From: Rana temporaria | Lineage: Eukaryota; Chordata; Amphibia; Anura; Ranidae | Direction: 5' to 3' | NCBI RefSeq assembly: GCF_905171775.1 | Contig: NC_053492.1 | Span: 62,891,355 to 62,955,354, forward strand | Length of the DNA stretch: 64,000 nucleotides | Part shown: piece after piece, positions 12,029 through 23,205 of the stretch | Numbering within the stretch: position 1 is the stretch's first letter | Layout: every line of letters begins with the position of its first letter | Program-made: the position numbers and the translations under genes | The notes under the pieces: model-generated | What the model was told of the DNA's origin: nothing | What the model saw: only the letters and a program-made list of their open reading frames with translations | Databases searched by the model: none

Positions 12029-12256
12029 TGCTATTAGTCTTGCAGAGATGGATAGAGTACAAGAAGAAGTGGAATACTTAACTTTTTCTGTAAAAAAAAG
12101 TCTGCTTCAGCCTCGTTTCAGTGCAGCTCACATAGAAACACAGAAGAGTGATGACAAAAAAAAGACCAAGTGGTCGGTCCATTGAGTCTGCCCCATTTTT
12201 TTACAAGTATAGATAGAGTACAGATCTATGTTTGTCCTAAGCATGTTTAAAACCAC
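12029..12256. other. No gene seen
   Basis: Short unique-looking spacer between the giant palindrome and a MITE. An open frame across 11913-12185 starts inside the palindrome and has no known motif. Confidence 0.4.
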
Positions 12257-12657
12257 TTAGGCCTCGTACACACGACGGGACATGTCCGATGAAAACGATC
12301 TGCGGACAGTTTTCATCAGACATGTCCGCTGGCGGATTTTGGTCTGATGGATGTACTCACCATCAGACCAAATTTCCCACAGACAGCGAATGCGGTGACG
12401 TGGCCGCGCCATCGCCGCGACGATGATGCGGCGACATGCGCGACCCTGGAAGGTCAATGCTTCCACGCATGCGTCAAATCACTTTGACGCATGCGAGGGC
12501 TTTCGGCCGAGCGGACATGTCCAGTAAGTCGTACAGACGACCGAACATGTCCGATGGACAGGCTTCCAGCGGACATGTTTCTTAGCATGCTAAGAAACAT
12601 TTATCCGCTGGAAACCTGTCCGATCCGCCGGAAAATTGTCCGGTCGGCCGTATAGAC

Positions 12658-12842
12658 CAGTGGTCATCAACCCTGTCCTGCAGGGCCCACTAACAGGCCA
12701 GGTTTGCAAGATAACTGAAATACATTACAGCTGATATCATTTGCTCCTCAGTGATTGCAGTATTCTAGACTGCATCTCCCCAAGGTAATACATAAAACCT
12801 GGCCTGTTAGTGGGCCCTGCAGGACAGGGTTGATGACCACTG
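12658..12842. mobile_element. 185-bp hAT MITE with long inverted repeats
   Basis: Starts CAGTGGTCATCAACCCTG and ends with its exact complement. The inverted repeats run about 48 bp. The 8-bp flank GTATAGAC is duplicated exactly (12650-12657, 12843-12850), which is diagnostic of hAT-type transposition. It is younger than its host MITE. Confidence 0.9.
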
Positions 12843-12843
12843 G

Positions 12844-12918
12844 TATAGACGACCGAACATGTCCGCTGTATAGACGACCGAACATGTCCGCTGTATAGAC
12901 GACCGAACATGTCCGTGG
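12844..12918 (+). repeat. 25-bp unit, three tandem copies
   Basis: TATAGACGACCGAACATGTC followed by CGCTG occurs three times in a row. The first copy overlaps the hAT target duplication, so the expansion may have started at the insertion scar. Confidence 0.85.
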
Positions 12919-13017
12919 AAACTGGTCCGACGGACCAGTTTCAGCACACATGTTCGGTCGTGTGTACGAGGCCTTACTGTTGACTCACTGCTTCTACTGT
13001 TGGTCTATTCCAAGCAT

Positions 13018-13332
13018 CAACTACTTTTTTTGGTAAAATAATGCCAGTTTGAGGTCATGTCCTCGTGTTCTTGATTTTGGCTTCATTTTGAAAATTCCGC
13101 CCTTCTGAACCTTAGCAACACCATTCATGTATTTAAAGATTTTATTCATGTCTCCCCTTTCCCTTCTTTCCTGCAAACTGTGCATAATTAAAGGCCTGGG
13201 CATTTGGCGACTTGATCCTAACCTTGCTAGAATAGGTAAATAAAATCTTATAAATGGGTATAAATACCTACTTTTCCTCTGAAAATGCTGCTTTATATTC
13301 CAACCAAAGCTACTGATACTGCCAAAAGCCAT
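13018..13332 (-). pseudogene. 3' fragment of a CR1-like LINE ORF2
   Basis: The minus strand reads LQERRERGDMNKIFKYMNG and FKMKPKSRTRGHDLKL, a pattern I associate with the C-terminal region of CR1/L2-type non-LTR reverse transcriptases. The piece covers about 100 codons, with no catalytic domain, and is flanked by unrelated sequence. It is a truncated relic. Confidence 0.6.
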
Positions 13333-13433
13333 AGCATTGGGTAACAGGATTTTTCTGATGGGATCATATTGGCTGATCCGCCATTAAAGGGTCCACGTTC
13401 ATGGGGGAAACAAATAGAAAAAATAACGAAAAA

Positions 13434-13435
<2 letters not shown>

Positions 13436-13486
<51 letters not shown>

Positions 13487-13538
13487 TAGATAGATAGATA
13501 GATAGATATATCTATATATAAATCTATATATATATATA
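13436..13538. repeat. (TA)n and (GATA)n microsatellite
   Basis: An A run is followed by about 22 TA units, then GATA units and more TA. It borders the MITE at 13539, whose ATA target duplication lies in this array. Confidence 0.95.
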
Positions 13539-14264
13539 GGAGCAGATCCACAAAAGGATTATGCCGGCGTATCTATTGATACGCCGGCGTAATTTTAAAT
13601 TTCCCACGTCGTATCTTTGTTTTGTATCCACAAAACAAGATACGACGGCATCTGGGTTAGATCCGGCATTCTTAGTACGCCGTCGGATCTTAAATACAAT
13701 TTTTCGGCGTCCGCTAGGTGCCGTTTCCGCGTCGAGTATGCAAATGAGCTATTTCCGACGATCCACAAACGTACGAGCTGCCATCGCATTTTTTTACGTT
13801 GTTTCTGTTCGGCTTTTTCCCGCATATAATTAAAGCTGCTATATGGTGGCGTACTCAATGTTAAGTTTGGCCGTCGTTCCCGCATCTAATTTTACATTTT
13901 TTGCGTAGTTTGCGTAAGTTGTTCGTGAATAGGAATGTGACATCATTTACTTTCACGTCCAAACCAATACGTCCTTGCGGCGTACTTTGTCACAATGCAC
14001 CCTGGGATATTTTAAGGACGGCGCATGCGCCGTTCAAAAAAAACGTTGTTTACGTCGGGTCACGACGTATTTGCATAGAACACGCCCCATCACTCCCATT
14101 TTAAATTGCGCACCCTTAGGCCGCAATAGATACACTATGCCGCCGTAACTTACCGCGGGATTCTTTGAGAATTCACAAGAAGAAAAAGTAAGTTATAGCG
14201 ACACTACGTATCTTAGATACGCTACGCCTGCCTAAAGATAGGCAGATCTTTGTGGATCTACCCC
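13539..14264. mobile_element. Palindromic MITE, GGGCCAGATTC family, copy 3
   Basis: Termini GGAGCAGATCCACAAA and TTTGTGGATCTACCCC, flanked by ATA on both sides. Internal inverted segments include CGGCGTATCTATTGATACGC. This is the GATCCACAAAG subfamily, shared with 19868-20601. Confidence 0.8.
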
Positions 14265-14288
14265 ATAGTATATATAAATAAATATAAA

Positions 14289-14291
<3 letters not shown>

Positions 14292-14329
<38 letters not shown>
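14292..14329. repeat. (TA)n microsatellite
   Basis: About 18 TA units just after the MITE, probably the other side of the microsatellite that it entered. Confidence 0.95.
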
Positions 14330-14330
<1 letters not shown>

Positions 14331-14769
14331 CATGTACAATTGCAAAAAAGTTGTAATTGAATGTTATTAAAAATGTGCTTTTCTTTTCAATCTGCAGCTC
14401 TGTAATTTTCTGTAAAATGCAATGCAATATGGCTACCTGGAGGTGTTCTGTACACAGAATGTGTACAGAACGCCCCCCAGAAACATCATTTGCTGCTTGT
14501 GTGATTGGCTCATTTATTTTCCCAGAAGCCTGCACTAAGATACAAGTCAGATTTCAGGCATCCCCTGCAACAGAAATTTCATTTTTGGTGAAGTACTTCC
14601 AACAGGGAATTACATCTAAAGACTTTTTTTTTATAAAAAATTAAAAAAACTGAAATGGAATTATTCAAATTTTTCATTTTTTTTTTTTACATACTGTCAC
14701 CAGTAAGTGTCTGATTACAGCCACACCAGTTATATGATGACGCTGTACAGCACTGGTGACAGTATGAAA
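14330..14769. other. No gene; small palindromes
   Basis: Holds a palindrome GTTCTGTACACAGAATGTGT near 14443 and a pair CATACTGTCACCAGT / ACTGGTGACAGTATG around 14691 and 14751 that may bound a tiny MITE. No coding signal. Confidence 0.5.
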
Positions 14770-15266
14770 AAATATAAAAAAAACTGTGAATCTACACAGC
14801 AGGAGCTGATCAGCAGGTCCCGTGGACCCGATGTCCGCTGGTACCAGCTGATTGTTCTGTACACAGGCAGAATGACGATCTGCTTATGTAAACAAGGCAG
14901 ATTGCCGTTCTGTCAGAAGGGGAGGCATGCATCCTGTGTTACTACAAAGCAGGGACACGGATCCATGCCTAAGCCTTCCCCTAGTAAAATCACCTCCCAC
15001 AGTACACAAACACACTGGTTAGGCACACAGTTAACCCTTTGATTGCCCCTGATGTTAACCCCTTCCCTGCCAGTGTCATTAGTACAAGGACAGTGCATAT
15101 TTTTATCACTGATCATTGTATTAGTGTCACCGGTTCCCAAAAAAGTGTCAGGTGTCCGATTTGTCTGCCGCAACATCACAGTTCCACTATAAGTCGCTGA
15201 TCGCCACCATTACTAGTGATCTTTTTTTTACATCCATAAATATATCCCATAGTTTGTAGACACTAT

Positions 15267-15988
15267 TAGGTGGATTCAGATAGGTTTACTCCGGCGTATC
15301 AGTAGATACGCTGTTGTAACTCTGAATCTACGCCGTCACAAATTTAAGCGTATTCTGGAAACCAGATACGCTTAAATTAGGCTAAGATACGAGCGGCGTA
15401 AGTCTCCTACGCCGTCGTATCTTAGGGTGCATATTTACGCTGGCCGCTAGGTGGCGCTTCCGTTGAGTTCAGCGTAGAATATGCAAATGACTAGATATGC
15501 CGATTTACGAACGTACGTGCGCCCGTCGCAATTAGTTACGCCGTTTACGTTAGAGATACGCCGGCGTAAAGATAAAGCTGCTCCCTAGGTGGCGCAGCCC
15601 ATGCAAGGTATGGACGTCGGAACAGGCCTATCTTTTTACGTCGTTTGCGTAAGTCGTACGCGAATCGGGCTAGACGTAATTTACATTCACGTCGGAACGG
15701 CGTAATTTGGAGCAATGCACACTGGGATATGTCCACGGACGGCGCATGCGCGGTTTCGAAAAAAAACGTCAATTACGTCGGGTCACGAGTAATTTACATA
15801 AAACACGCCCCCCTCATCCTCATTTGAATTAGGCGCGCTTACGCCAGACCATTTACGCTACGCCGCCGTAACTCAGGAGGCAAGTGCTTTGTGGATACAG
15901 CACTTGCCTCTCTGACTTACAGCAGCGTAGCGTATATGCGATACGCTACGCCGCCTCAAAAGTGAGCCGCCCTACCTGAATCCAGCTA
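15267..15988. mobile_element. Palindromic MITE, GGGCCAGATTC family, copy 4
   Basis: Termini TAGGTGGATTCAGATAG and CTACCTGAATCCAGCTA, with TAT duplicated on both sides. Inside are GGCGTATCAGTAGATACGC and other paired segments. It sits inside an older TTAA element. Confidence 0.75.
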
Positions 15989-16216
15989 TATAACTTTTGT
16001 GCAAACCCATCAATATATGCTTATTGGGAATTCTTTACCAAAATTATGTAGCAGAATACATATTGGCTGAAATTTATGAAGACATTTTATTATTTTTTAT
16101 TTTTTTATTGGATGTGTTTTAGAGCTTAAAGTCAATTTTTTTTATTTTTATTTTATCAAAATTGCTGTTTTTTTGTTTATAGCACAACAAATAAAAAACG
16201 CAGAGGTGATCAAATA

Positions 16217-16616
16217 CAGTAGTACCTTGGATTACGAGCATAACCTGTTCCAGAAGCATGCTTGTAACCCAAAGCACTCATATATCAAAGCGAGTTTTCC
16301 ATAGGAATCAATGGAACTCAGATAATTCGTTCCACAGTGAGTGCTGGTGTATGCAGTACTGTCCAGACTGCTAGTGTATGCAATACCACATGAGGCCTGT
16401 GGGGGCACCGGAGACACTTGGAGATACACAGAAATGCTCAGAGACACTCAGCAACCGGGAACCACTGGCCAAGTGCAGTACTGCACACCCCAGCAGCTTG
16501 AATCCTGCTCATCTTGCAAAACAATGTTGGAGTCAGGATTGAAAAAAAAAAGCTTGTATTGCAAAACGCTCATAAACCACGTTACTCGCAATCTGATTTT
16601 CCACAGTAACGCACTG
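16217..16616 (+). mobile_element. TA-flanked mariner/Tigger-like MITE
   Basis: Begins CAGTAGTACCTTGGATTACG and ends GTAACGCACTG, bordered by TA on each side. The CAGT start with a TA target fits Tc1/mariner or pogo elements. A related start (CAGTTGAACCTTGGTTTACG) is at 62046. The terminal repeats match only weakly beyond the first bases. Confidence 0.55.
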
Positions 16617-16755
16617 TAAAAGAAAGCCCCATTTGTGGGGGGGGGGGGGGGGGGGAGAAAGGACATACATTTATTTGGGTACAGTGTCACACGACCGCAC
16701 AATTGTCAGTTAAAATAACGCAGTGCCGTATTGCAAAAATAGGCCTGGTCAGGAA

Positions 16756-17153
16756 GGGGTGTCAAATGTGACTGGGGCCTTATAAATGTGATTTTAAGCA
16801 TTCAGTAGTCTCTTTTAATATATTATACTCTGCTCCTGGTTGTAGAGGTGATTCTACGTCCTCTGCACTAACATATGCATTGCTCATCATTACGTTCCAG
16901 CAAGCATCCCTTATCTGAATATCTGCTGTGATATCTAGTTGTATAGCTGTTCATCATAAGATCATTAGATGATATTTTGGCATTATCTTTGCTCATGTGC
17001 AAGGATAGAACTGCATAATGAGAGAAAAAAAAAATGCGCCGGCTGTGTGGCTGGACATTGATTTATGGTTCTAAAGTTTTTTTTGTAAATTTACATTTTG
17101 TACCAAACATAATAGAGTTCAGAGTACAAACAGGAGTTGAAGCATATCAGAAT
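16756..17153. other. No gene seen
   Basis: Unique-looking intergenic or intronic DNA with a poly-A tract near 17024. Confidence 0.4.
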
Positions 17154-17723
17154 CGGTGGCGGCTGGTGAATTCTTCTTTTGGGGGAGTGGCAAAAGAAGA
17201 ACACCACCCCCCCCCCCCGTTAGCGTGGCACGGCACTGAAATAGCACCCCCCCAGGCGGTCTGACACTTACCAGCGGGACTGTAGTGTTCTCTCCACCCC
17301 TGCTGGAGTGTGGGCAGCGGCCGCCGCGGCTCCGGCGCTATCTCCTCCAGATTCCTACGCCGTGTGTCTCCTCTTCCGCCAAAGCGCTAGGCATTCAGTA
17401 GGAACGCCTGATGCTTTGGCCAACCGGGAAACAGGGCTCACAGACCTGCCTCCTGATTGGTGGGGAGGAACTTTAGTGTGAAAATAGCGAAAATTCATTC
17501 GCTATGGCCACACAAATGGGTAGCCTCGGAGCGCAATGCTCTGTGCCCCAAGGCCACCTATTTTTGAAGCCTATTAGATTCTCTGGCTCTAATTAGGTGC
17601 TTTAAAAAACACCCCTCTGCATTTAAATCCATGGTCCGGCGCCACTGATATGTAGATCAGGGGGCCGGACACATGCATAGGGGAGGCGGCACCTGTGCAC
17701 CCTCTATGGATGGCCTGCCGCTG
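17154..17723 (-). mobile_element. hAT-like element, GGTGGCGGC family, without minisatellite
   Basis: Starts CGGTGGCGGCTGGTG and ends GGATGGCCTGCCGCTG. The 8-bp flank ATCAGAAT is duplicated exactly (17146-17153, 17724-17731). Its left end matches the right end of the element at 34114-35231 and vice versa, so it is the same family in reverse orientation, at about half the length and without the internal array. Confidence 0.8.
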
Positions 17724-17740
17724 ATCAGAATAGAAATAAT

Positions 17741-18435
17741 GGGCCAGATTCAGAAAGACTTACGCTGGCGTATCTACAGATACGCAGCGTAAGTGTACAG
17801 ATGCGCCGTCGTATCTATGTGCCTTATTCTCAATACTAGATACGCCTGAATTCTGGCTTAATACGACCGACGTAAGTCTCCTACGCCGTTGTATCTTGGG
17901 TGCATATTTACGCTGGCCGCTAGGGGCGCTTCCATTGACTTACGCATCGAATATGTAAATGACCTAGATACGCCGATTCACAAATGTACTTACGCCCGTC
18001 GCTGTAATCTGCGCCGTTTACATAAGGCGTTTTTCCGGCGTAAAGATAAACCACCAAATAGCTGGTCTAAGTCATGTTAGGGTATGGACGTCGGAACTGC
18101 CGTCGGATTTTACGTTGTTTATGTAAGTCTACGTGAATGGGGCTGGGCTTAGGTTACGTTCTCGTCGTTGCCATTGAGCCGTCGTATCTTAGGGCGTAAA
18201 TTCGATGTGATTCTGAGCATGCGCGCGCATGCGCCGTTCGTTCGGGAATTCATTAACATGGGGTCACGGCTAATTTTAAAACAACATGCCCACTACCTTC
18301 CTAATTTGAATTAGGCTAACTTAGGGAGCAAGTGCTTTGAGAATACTGTACTTGCCTCTCTATGTTACGTCGGTGTAGCGTAAATGAGATGCGCTACGCC
18401 GATCTAAGATACGCCGCTCTACCTGAATCCGGCTA
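17741..18435. mobile_element. Palindromic MITE, GGGCCAGATTC family, copy 5
   Basis: Starts GGGCCAGATTCAGAAAG and ends CTACCTGAATCCGGCTA; AAT flanks both sides. It lies 17 bp after a hAT element. Confidence 0.75.
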
Positions 18436-18502
18436 AATATATTCAACCTACTGGAAGATGGGTCACAATTCAACAGAATTACTAGTTGTTACTGCTAACA
18501 AT

Positions 18503-19105
18503 AAAGCGGTTGTATACCCAAAAACACATAAAAAAAAAAAACCCTGCAAGACAAAGGCATAATGAGCTAGTATGGCAGTCACAGCTGTTACGTGATCAGA
18601 AAGCTCCTGATTGCATGTATGCATCCGGAGCGTGCTCTCAGCACAGAAATATGATCAGATAGGGACGCATATATGCAGCCTCTCTGACTTTTCCTGTTTT
18701 ACTTACCTGAGCCCTGAATTTCCGTGGGTGCGATCCCGCGTCGCTCTCTCCATGGCTTCTCGGCTCTTCATTTGATAGATTGATAGCACCACAGCCATTG
18801 GCTCCCGCTGCTGTCAATTAAATCCAATGAGGCGGCCGCCGGGCGGTGGGGCCGAGTCATACACTCGGCAGCTATGGACGCCGAGTGTATGACACGGGAG
18901 CGCGCCCGCAAGGTAACCCTCTCGGGAGAGAGCTTCCCAGAGGGGGATATCTATTGTGGAGAGGGGCCGTGAGAGCCGCCGTGGTACCCCAGAGCAGGAG
19001 GATCGGGGCCACTCTGTGCAAAACGAACTGCACAGTGGAGGTAAGTATGACATGTTTGTTATTTTTTTTTTTAAACTGAACCTTTAAAACCACTTTAAAG
19101 CCCAC
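18503..19105. repeat. Dispersed repeat of the AAAGTGGTT type, copy 1
   Basis: Starts near AAAGCGGTTGTATACCC and ends TTAAAACCACTTTAAAG. It contains a near-perfect CACTCGGCAGC...GCCGAGTGTATGAC palindrome. The same order of landmarks (ATACTTACCTGAGCCC, CCAATGAGG, GTATGACATGTTTGTTATTT) occurs at 52690-53126 and 56357-56855. I take it to be a nonautonomous DNA element; no target duplication was read. Confidence 0.65.
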
Positions 19106-19569
19106 GACGTGACCGCGAGAGGAGCCGAGCCTGCCCGACTATACCCGAGTGTACTGCGCTCGGTATATGTCGGCGCAGTGGTTCGAACAAAGCAAACAAA
19201 GCGCGGGAAGCGGGTATCGGCGTATATCGCGCACCCACGATTTTGCCCTATTGCCCTGTTAGTAAGCCAGAACAGCTTACTGAGGAGGAACAGGAAGTGA
19301 GAAATTCAGACAAAGAAAACAAAGAAAAAAAAAAAACATTTAGATGGGAAATCGAAGGAAAAGGTAAGTGAACCAACAATGCACTAGCTTAAAGGAACCT
19401 ATTTAGAAAAAAAAAAAAAAAAACCTTTACAGCCCCTTTAATTGTCTCTACGGTCAGAACGTTACATGATCTAGATTTCACTGTGGCTTAAATTGCTGGA
19501 TATTGATTTAAAAGAGGTAGAGTAATTTGTGGGCTTAATTCTCTTTAGTAATTGTCTTTCTCTTTACAG
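19106..19569. other. Intron flank before the first visible opsin exon
   Basis: Contains two A runs and ends in a pyrimidine-rich tract (ttgtctttctctttacag) that serves the acceptor at 19569. No separate gene was seen. Confidence 0.6.
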
Positions 19570-19689
19570 GTGTTCTCTCCACTATAGGAAACAGCTATGT
19601 ATTGTTGATGGCATGCCGAAGGAAAAAGAAGCTCAGACCAGCTGAGATCATGACCATGAATTTAGCATTTTGTGACTTGGGAATATCAG
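19570..19689 (+). CDS. opn5: OPN5 exon: end of TM1, loop 1, most of TM2
   Basis: The exon lies between an acceptor (tctttacag ending at 19569) and a donor (gtaaat starting at 19690), and is phase 1 at both ends. It encodes VLSTIGN (the GN of TM1), the basic first intracellular loop CRRKKKLRPAEI, and TM2 with LAFCD, whose Asp is residue 2.50 of class A receptors. The loop RRKKKLRPAEIMT is nearly invariant in OPN5 and rules out rod/cone opsins and melanopsin. The first codon is split and would give Gly with the preceding exon, matching the Gly at this place in OPN5. The short length (120 bp) and clean splice sites argue against a processed copy. Confidence 0.9.
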
Positions 19690-19867
19690 GTAAATGCAAG
19701 GAGCCATAAAACTCAAGCAGATTATTAAAAATTGAATAGGTTGTGTTGGTTTTAAAGATTGTAATAAACAGGTATTGCTGTCTACTGTAGTCCAACTGAA
19801 GTCCTCTAACATCCATGTATTTTGTAATGTCACTTGCAACTGCCAACCGGCTGCAGTTAGACATGAT

Positions 19868-20601
19868 GGGCCAGATCCACAAAAACGGGCGTATATTTAG
19901 GCGGGCGTAGCGCATCTCATATGCGCTACGCCGCCGTAAATCAGAGTGGCTCCTAGGGTATCCTCAAAGAACTTGCTCCCATATGCGGGCCGGCGTAACG
20001 TAAATCTGCCGGCGTAAGCCCGCGTAATTCAAAGTAGGCTTGGAGTGGGCGTGTTGTATGGTAATCTGGTATGACCCCACGTAATTGACGCTTTTTACGA
20101 ATGGCGCATGCGCCGTCCGTGGACGTATCCCAGTGCGCATGCGCTAAATCACCTTGCAAATAGTCAATGCTTTCGACCTGAACGTAACTTACGCAAAGCC
20201 CTATTCGCGGACGATTTACGCAAACAACGGAAAATTCAACGCTGTCTTGACGTCCATACCTAACATTGCATACGCCTCATAGAGGCAGGGGTAACGTTAC
20301 GCCGAAAAAAGACTTACGTAAACGACGTAAAACAATGCGCCGGCCGGACGTAGGTTTGAGGATCGGCGTATCTAGCTAATTTGCATACTCTGCGTGGAAA
20401 TCAACGGAAGCGCCACCTAGCGGCCAGCGTAAATATGCACCTAAGATCTGACGGCGTACTAAGACGTACGTCAGTCGGATCTAGCCCACATTCAGTTGTA
20501 TCTTGTTTTGTGGATACAAAACAAAGATACGACGGCGCATCGTAGAACTTACGCGGCGTATCAATAGATACGCCGCCGTAAGTTCTTTGTGGATCTGGCC
20601 C
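19868..20601. mobile_element. Palindromic MITE, GGGCCAGATTC family, copy 6
   Basis: Termini GGGCCAGATCCACAAAAA and CTTTGTGGATCTGGCCC; GAT is duplicated exactly. Internal arms include GGCGTAGCGCATCTCATATG. It is the best preserved GATCCACAAAG-type member here. It lies 180 bp inside an opsin intron. Confidence 0.85.
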
Positions 20602-20962
20602 GATCTTTTTATGCACTTTAAAGGATAAGAAGTTGTTGTTTAATGAAGCTCCCTACCCCCCTTAGTGGGCTTGTATATTGCCCAAGGATCTTACTGCCAG
20701 CATGGACTTGGTCACCTACTCCTTATTCGACCCATTCATTTCTATGGGGAGAGCCATGCTCCAAGAGAACTCTGGAGGCTGCCGCAAGTATGGCTATCCA
20801 TAGAAATAAATGGGACCACACTGCACATGCACAAAATGAAGAAGACCGCCTGGGTCCTTGCTGGTGGTAGAATCATTGGATCAGGACTGAAGGTGATTAA
20901 AAGATCATTCTGCCTGCACTCAGAGGGGTGGGGGCTTCATTAAAGGGCAAATTGTACCAATG
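20602..20962. other. Intronic, no gene seen
   Basis: Open frames of 75-92 codons overlap here on the + strand, without motifs. The wording resembles a dispersed repeat, but I could not define ends. Confidence 0.4.
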
Positions 20963-21123
20963 TTCATTGGTGTGCGCAGCCAATTGCATTAGGGTGTGCA
21001 CCACAGAGCACAAACACACATGTGGGTATATCAGCAGAGCAGTGGGTGGTATCAGTAGAGCAGAGACTGTTGTCAGTAGGGCAGTGGACGGTGTCAGTAG
21101 TTTTATTTTTCCACTTCTGTCTC
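20963..21123 (+). mobile_element. Fragment of the CATAGGTGTGCGCA hAT family
   Basis: GGTGTGCGCAGCCAATTGCA, TTAGGGTGTGCACC and GTGGACGGTGTCAGTAG follow the order seen in the complete element at 29027-29478. It stops where a MITE begins at about 21124. Confidence 0.7.
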
Positions 21124-21467
21124 ACAGAGCATACACACGTTCGTGAAAAAAAAATGCTCCAGCAAAGCGCAGTGACGTACAACGGCACTATAAAGGGGAA
21201 GTTCCATTCGAATGGCGCCACCCTTTGGGCTGCTTTTGCTAATTTCCCCGTCTCATAACTTGCTTCTGAGCATGCGCTTTTTTCCCCCCCTCGTTAAAGC
21301 GTACACACGACCGTTTTTCACAACGTAGAGCAGGTTCTAAATTTTTAACGGGCATTTTTCTCGTCGAGAAAAATGCTCTGGAGCGTACACACGACCGTTT
21401 TTCACGACCAATTAAAAAAAATGCATTTTTCTTGTCATGAAAGACGGTCGTGTGTACGCGGCATTAC
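21124..21467. mobile_element. MITE of the GTACACACGACCG type
   Basis: Begins around ACAGAGCATACACACGTTCG and ends GGTCGTGTGTACGCGGCATTA. An internal CGTACACACGACCGTTTTTC occurs twice. A longer relative is at 60199-60642 (shared TTTGGGC and CTGAGCATGCG landmarks). Confidence 0.65.
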
Positions 21468-22031
21468 AGCTGAAGTCATAATACCCAAACATTCACTGCA
21501 TCTGTAATTTTTTTTACCAGGCTTCTTCGATCTTTCAACTTTGTCAAGCTGGGTGGTGCCAACAGGGCCATCCACGGTTGGAATTTTGGCCGATTCAGCA
21601 GGAATTGGCCAAAATTCAGGCAACAAATGACCAACAAATAAATCTACTCTGAAATAGACACTAAAATAAAATATAAGGCTCAGGCAGAGAGAGCTGGTGA
21701 AGTCATTGTTATGCATACCACGCAGATCCATGGCATCAGGTTGACCTTTTGATGACCAATCATTCAACCAGTCATCATTTTACCCAGGAGCCAAGAATTT
21801 GTGAGGATTCCCATCAATATTCCATTATTTTAACACCTTATGGATTTATCACGGTAGAATATTACTGTGTGTTCCCAAGAGCCCTTTCATTTGCTCTGCT
21901 GACCTTCAGAGCCGCCTTAGTATTTTTCTTAAACTATTCAAAAACAATTACAATCATTTGTAGTGCAGCAAAATAAATATTGATTTGTCTCAAATGATTT
22001 TGGCATGATAAAATCTTCAACTATTGTGTGT
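21468..22031. other. Intronic, no gene seen
   Basis: Unique-looking sequence. The small open frames on both strands have no recognisable motif. Confidence 0.4.
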
Positions 22032-22473
22032 TATTCACTCACTGGACATGTTATTAGGTACACTTCTTCAATTGCTTGGTAACACAAATTGCTAATCAGC
22101 CAATCACATGGCAGCAGCGCAATACATTTAGGCATCTAGACATGGTGAAGACGACTTACTGAAGTTCAAACCAAGTTTTAGAATGGGGAAGAAAATCTAT
22201 GAATGCACAACACATTGAATCTTGAATCAGATGGGTTACAGCAGCAGAAGACCACACCAGATGCCACTCCTGTCAGCTAAGAACAGGAAACTGAGGCTGC
22301 AATTGGCACAGGCTCACCATAAATTGGAAAAATGTTGCCTGGTCTGATGAGTCTCGATTTCAGCTGCGATTTGCAGATGGCAGAGTCAGAATTTGGCAGA
22401 AACAACATGAAAGCATGGATCCATCCTGTCTTGTATCAACGGTCCAGGCTGGTGGTGGTGTAATGGTGTAGAG

Positions 22474-22830
22474 CAGAGGTGTCAAACTAAATTTAATCGT
22501 GAGCCACCTCAGCATTATGATTGTCTTCAAAAGGGACGGTTGTATCTGTAAGATTAGATGTCCAGCGCATCCCATCCCCTTACATTAGATGTCAAGAGCC
22601 ACCCGACCATAGGAAGTTGAGTCCCCTACTCTCCCTTACATCACAGTGCACCCCCTTTCCTTATGCTGCTGCTGGGAAGAAGCTGAATGCATTGCTTGAA
22701 AGGAGAAAATACAAGGTCCGGAGGAGGACCAGAGGAGGGCTGGAGCTCTCCTGCAGGAGAGGTGTAAGGGCCACATGAAATGGCCTGGAGGGCCGGATTC
22801 GGCCTGTGGGCCTTGTGTTTGACACCTCTG
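22474..22830 (+). mobile_element. 357-bp hAT element (Charlie-like ends)
   Basis: Perfect 14-bp termini CAGAGGTGTCAAAC and GTTTGACACCTCTG. The 8-bp target GTGTAGAG is duplicated exactly (22466-22473, 22831-22838). It has no transposase frame. It entered the Tc1 element inside its transposase region. Confidence 0.92.
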
Positions 22831-23205
22831 GTGTAGAGGATATTTTTTAGGCACACTTTGGGCCTCTTATTACCAATTGAGCATGGTTTAAACACCACGG
22901 CCTACCTGAGTATTGTTACTGACCTTGTCCATCCCTTTAGGACTACAGTGTACCCGTCTTCTGATGGCTCCTTCCAGCAGGATAATGCACCAAGTCACAA
23001 AGCTCAAATCATCTCACCACTGGTTTCTTGAACATGACAAAGAGGTCACTGAACTCCAATGGCCTCCACAGTCACCAGATCTCATCCAATAGAACACCTT
23101 TGGGGGGGGGCGTGGCCAACCGCCGAGCTGTATGGAAGCCTGATCTCACAGCTCCTGCACTGACCGGAGGATTTTTCGCCTAAACAGCTAACCTACACCC
23201 TGCAA

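Larger units (their letters stand above)
12260..12973. mobile_element. MITE, GGCCTCGTACACACG family, with nested hAT
   Basis: Termini GGCCTCGTACACACGAC and GTCGTGTGTACGAGGCC, with TTA duplicated on both sides (12257-12259, 12974-12976). It contains a hAT insertion at 12658-12842 and a triplicated 25-bp unit at 12844-12918. The 3-bp TNA duplication suggests PIF/Harbinger. A second intact member is at 62071-62341. Confidence 0.8.
14770..16755 (+). mobile_element. Degenerate TTAA-family element, interrupted twice
   Basis: Three segments (14770-15263, 15992-16216, 16617-16755) align in order with the elements at 4673 and 57712, by landmarks such as CGCTGATCGCC, CCATTACTAGT, CGCAGAGGTGATCAAATAC and CACACGACCGCACAATTGTC. 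A MITE (15267-15988) and a TA-flanked element (16217-16616) split it. Ends are decayed. Confidence 0.7.

Noticed and set aside
19180..19200. GGTTCGAAC as a tRNA T-arm box B
   Set aside because: No matching box A or cloverleaf could be built around it.
19340..19360. gaaaaggtaagtg as the donor of OPN5 exon 1
   Set aside because: The sequence before it does not encode the TM1 start expected, and the phase does not give the split Gly codon.
1..19569. OPN5 first exon within the window
   Set aside because: I found no segment with an Asp/Glu-rich N-terminus leading into TM1 and a phase 1 donor, so it is probably outside; I cannot rule out that I missed it.
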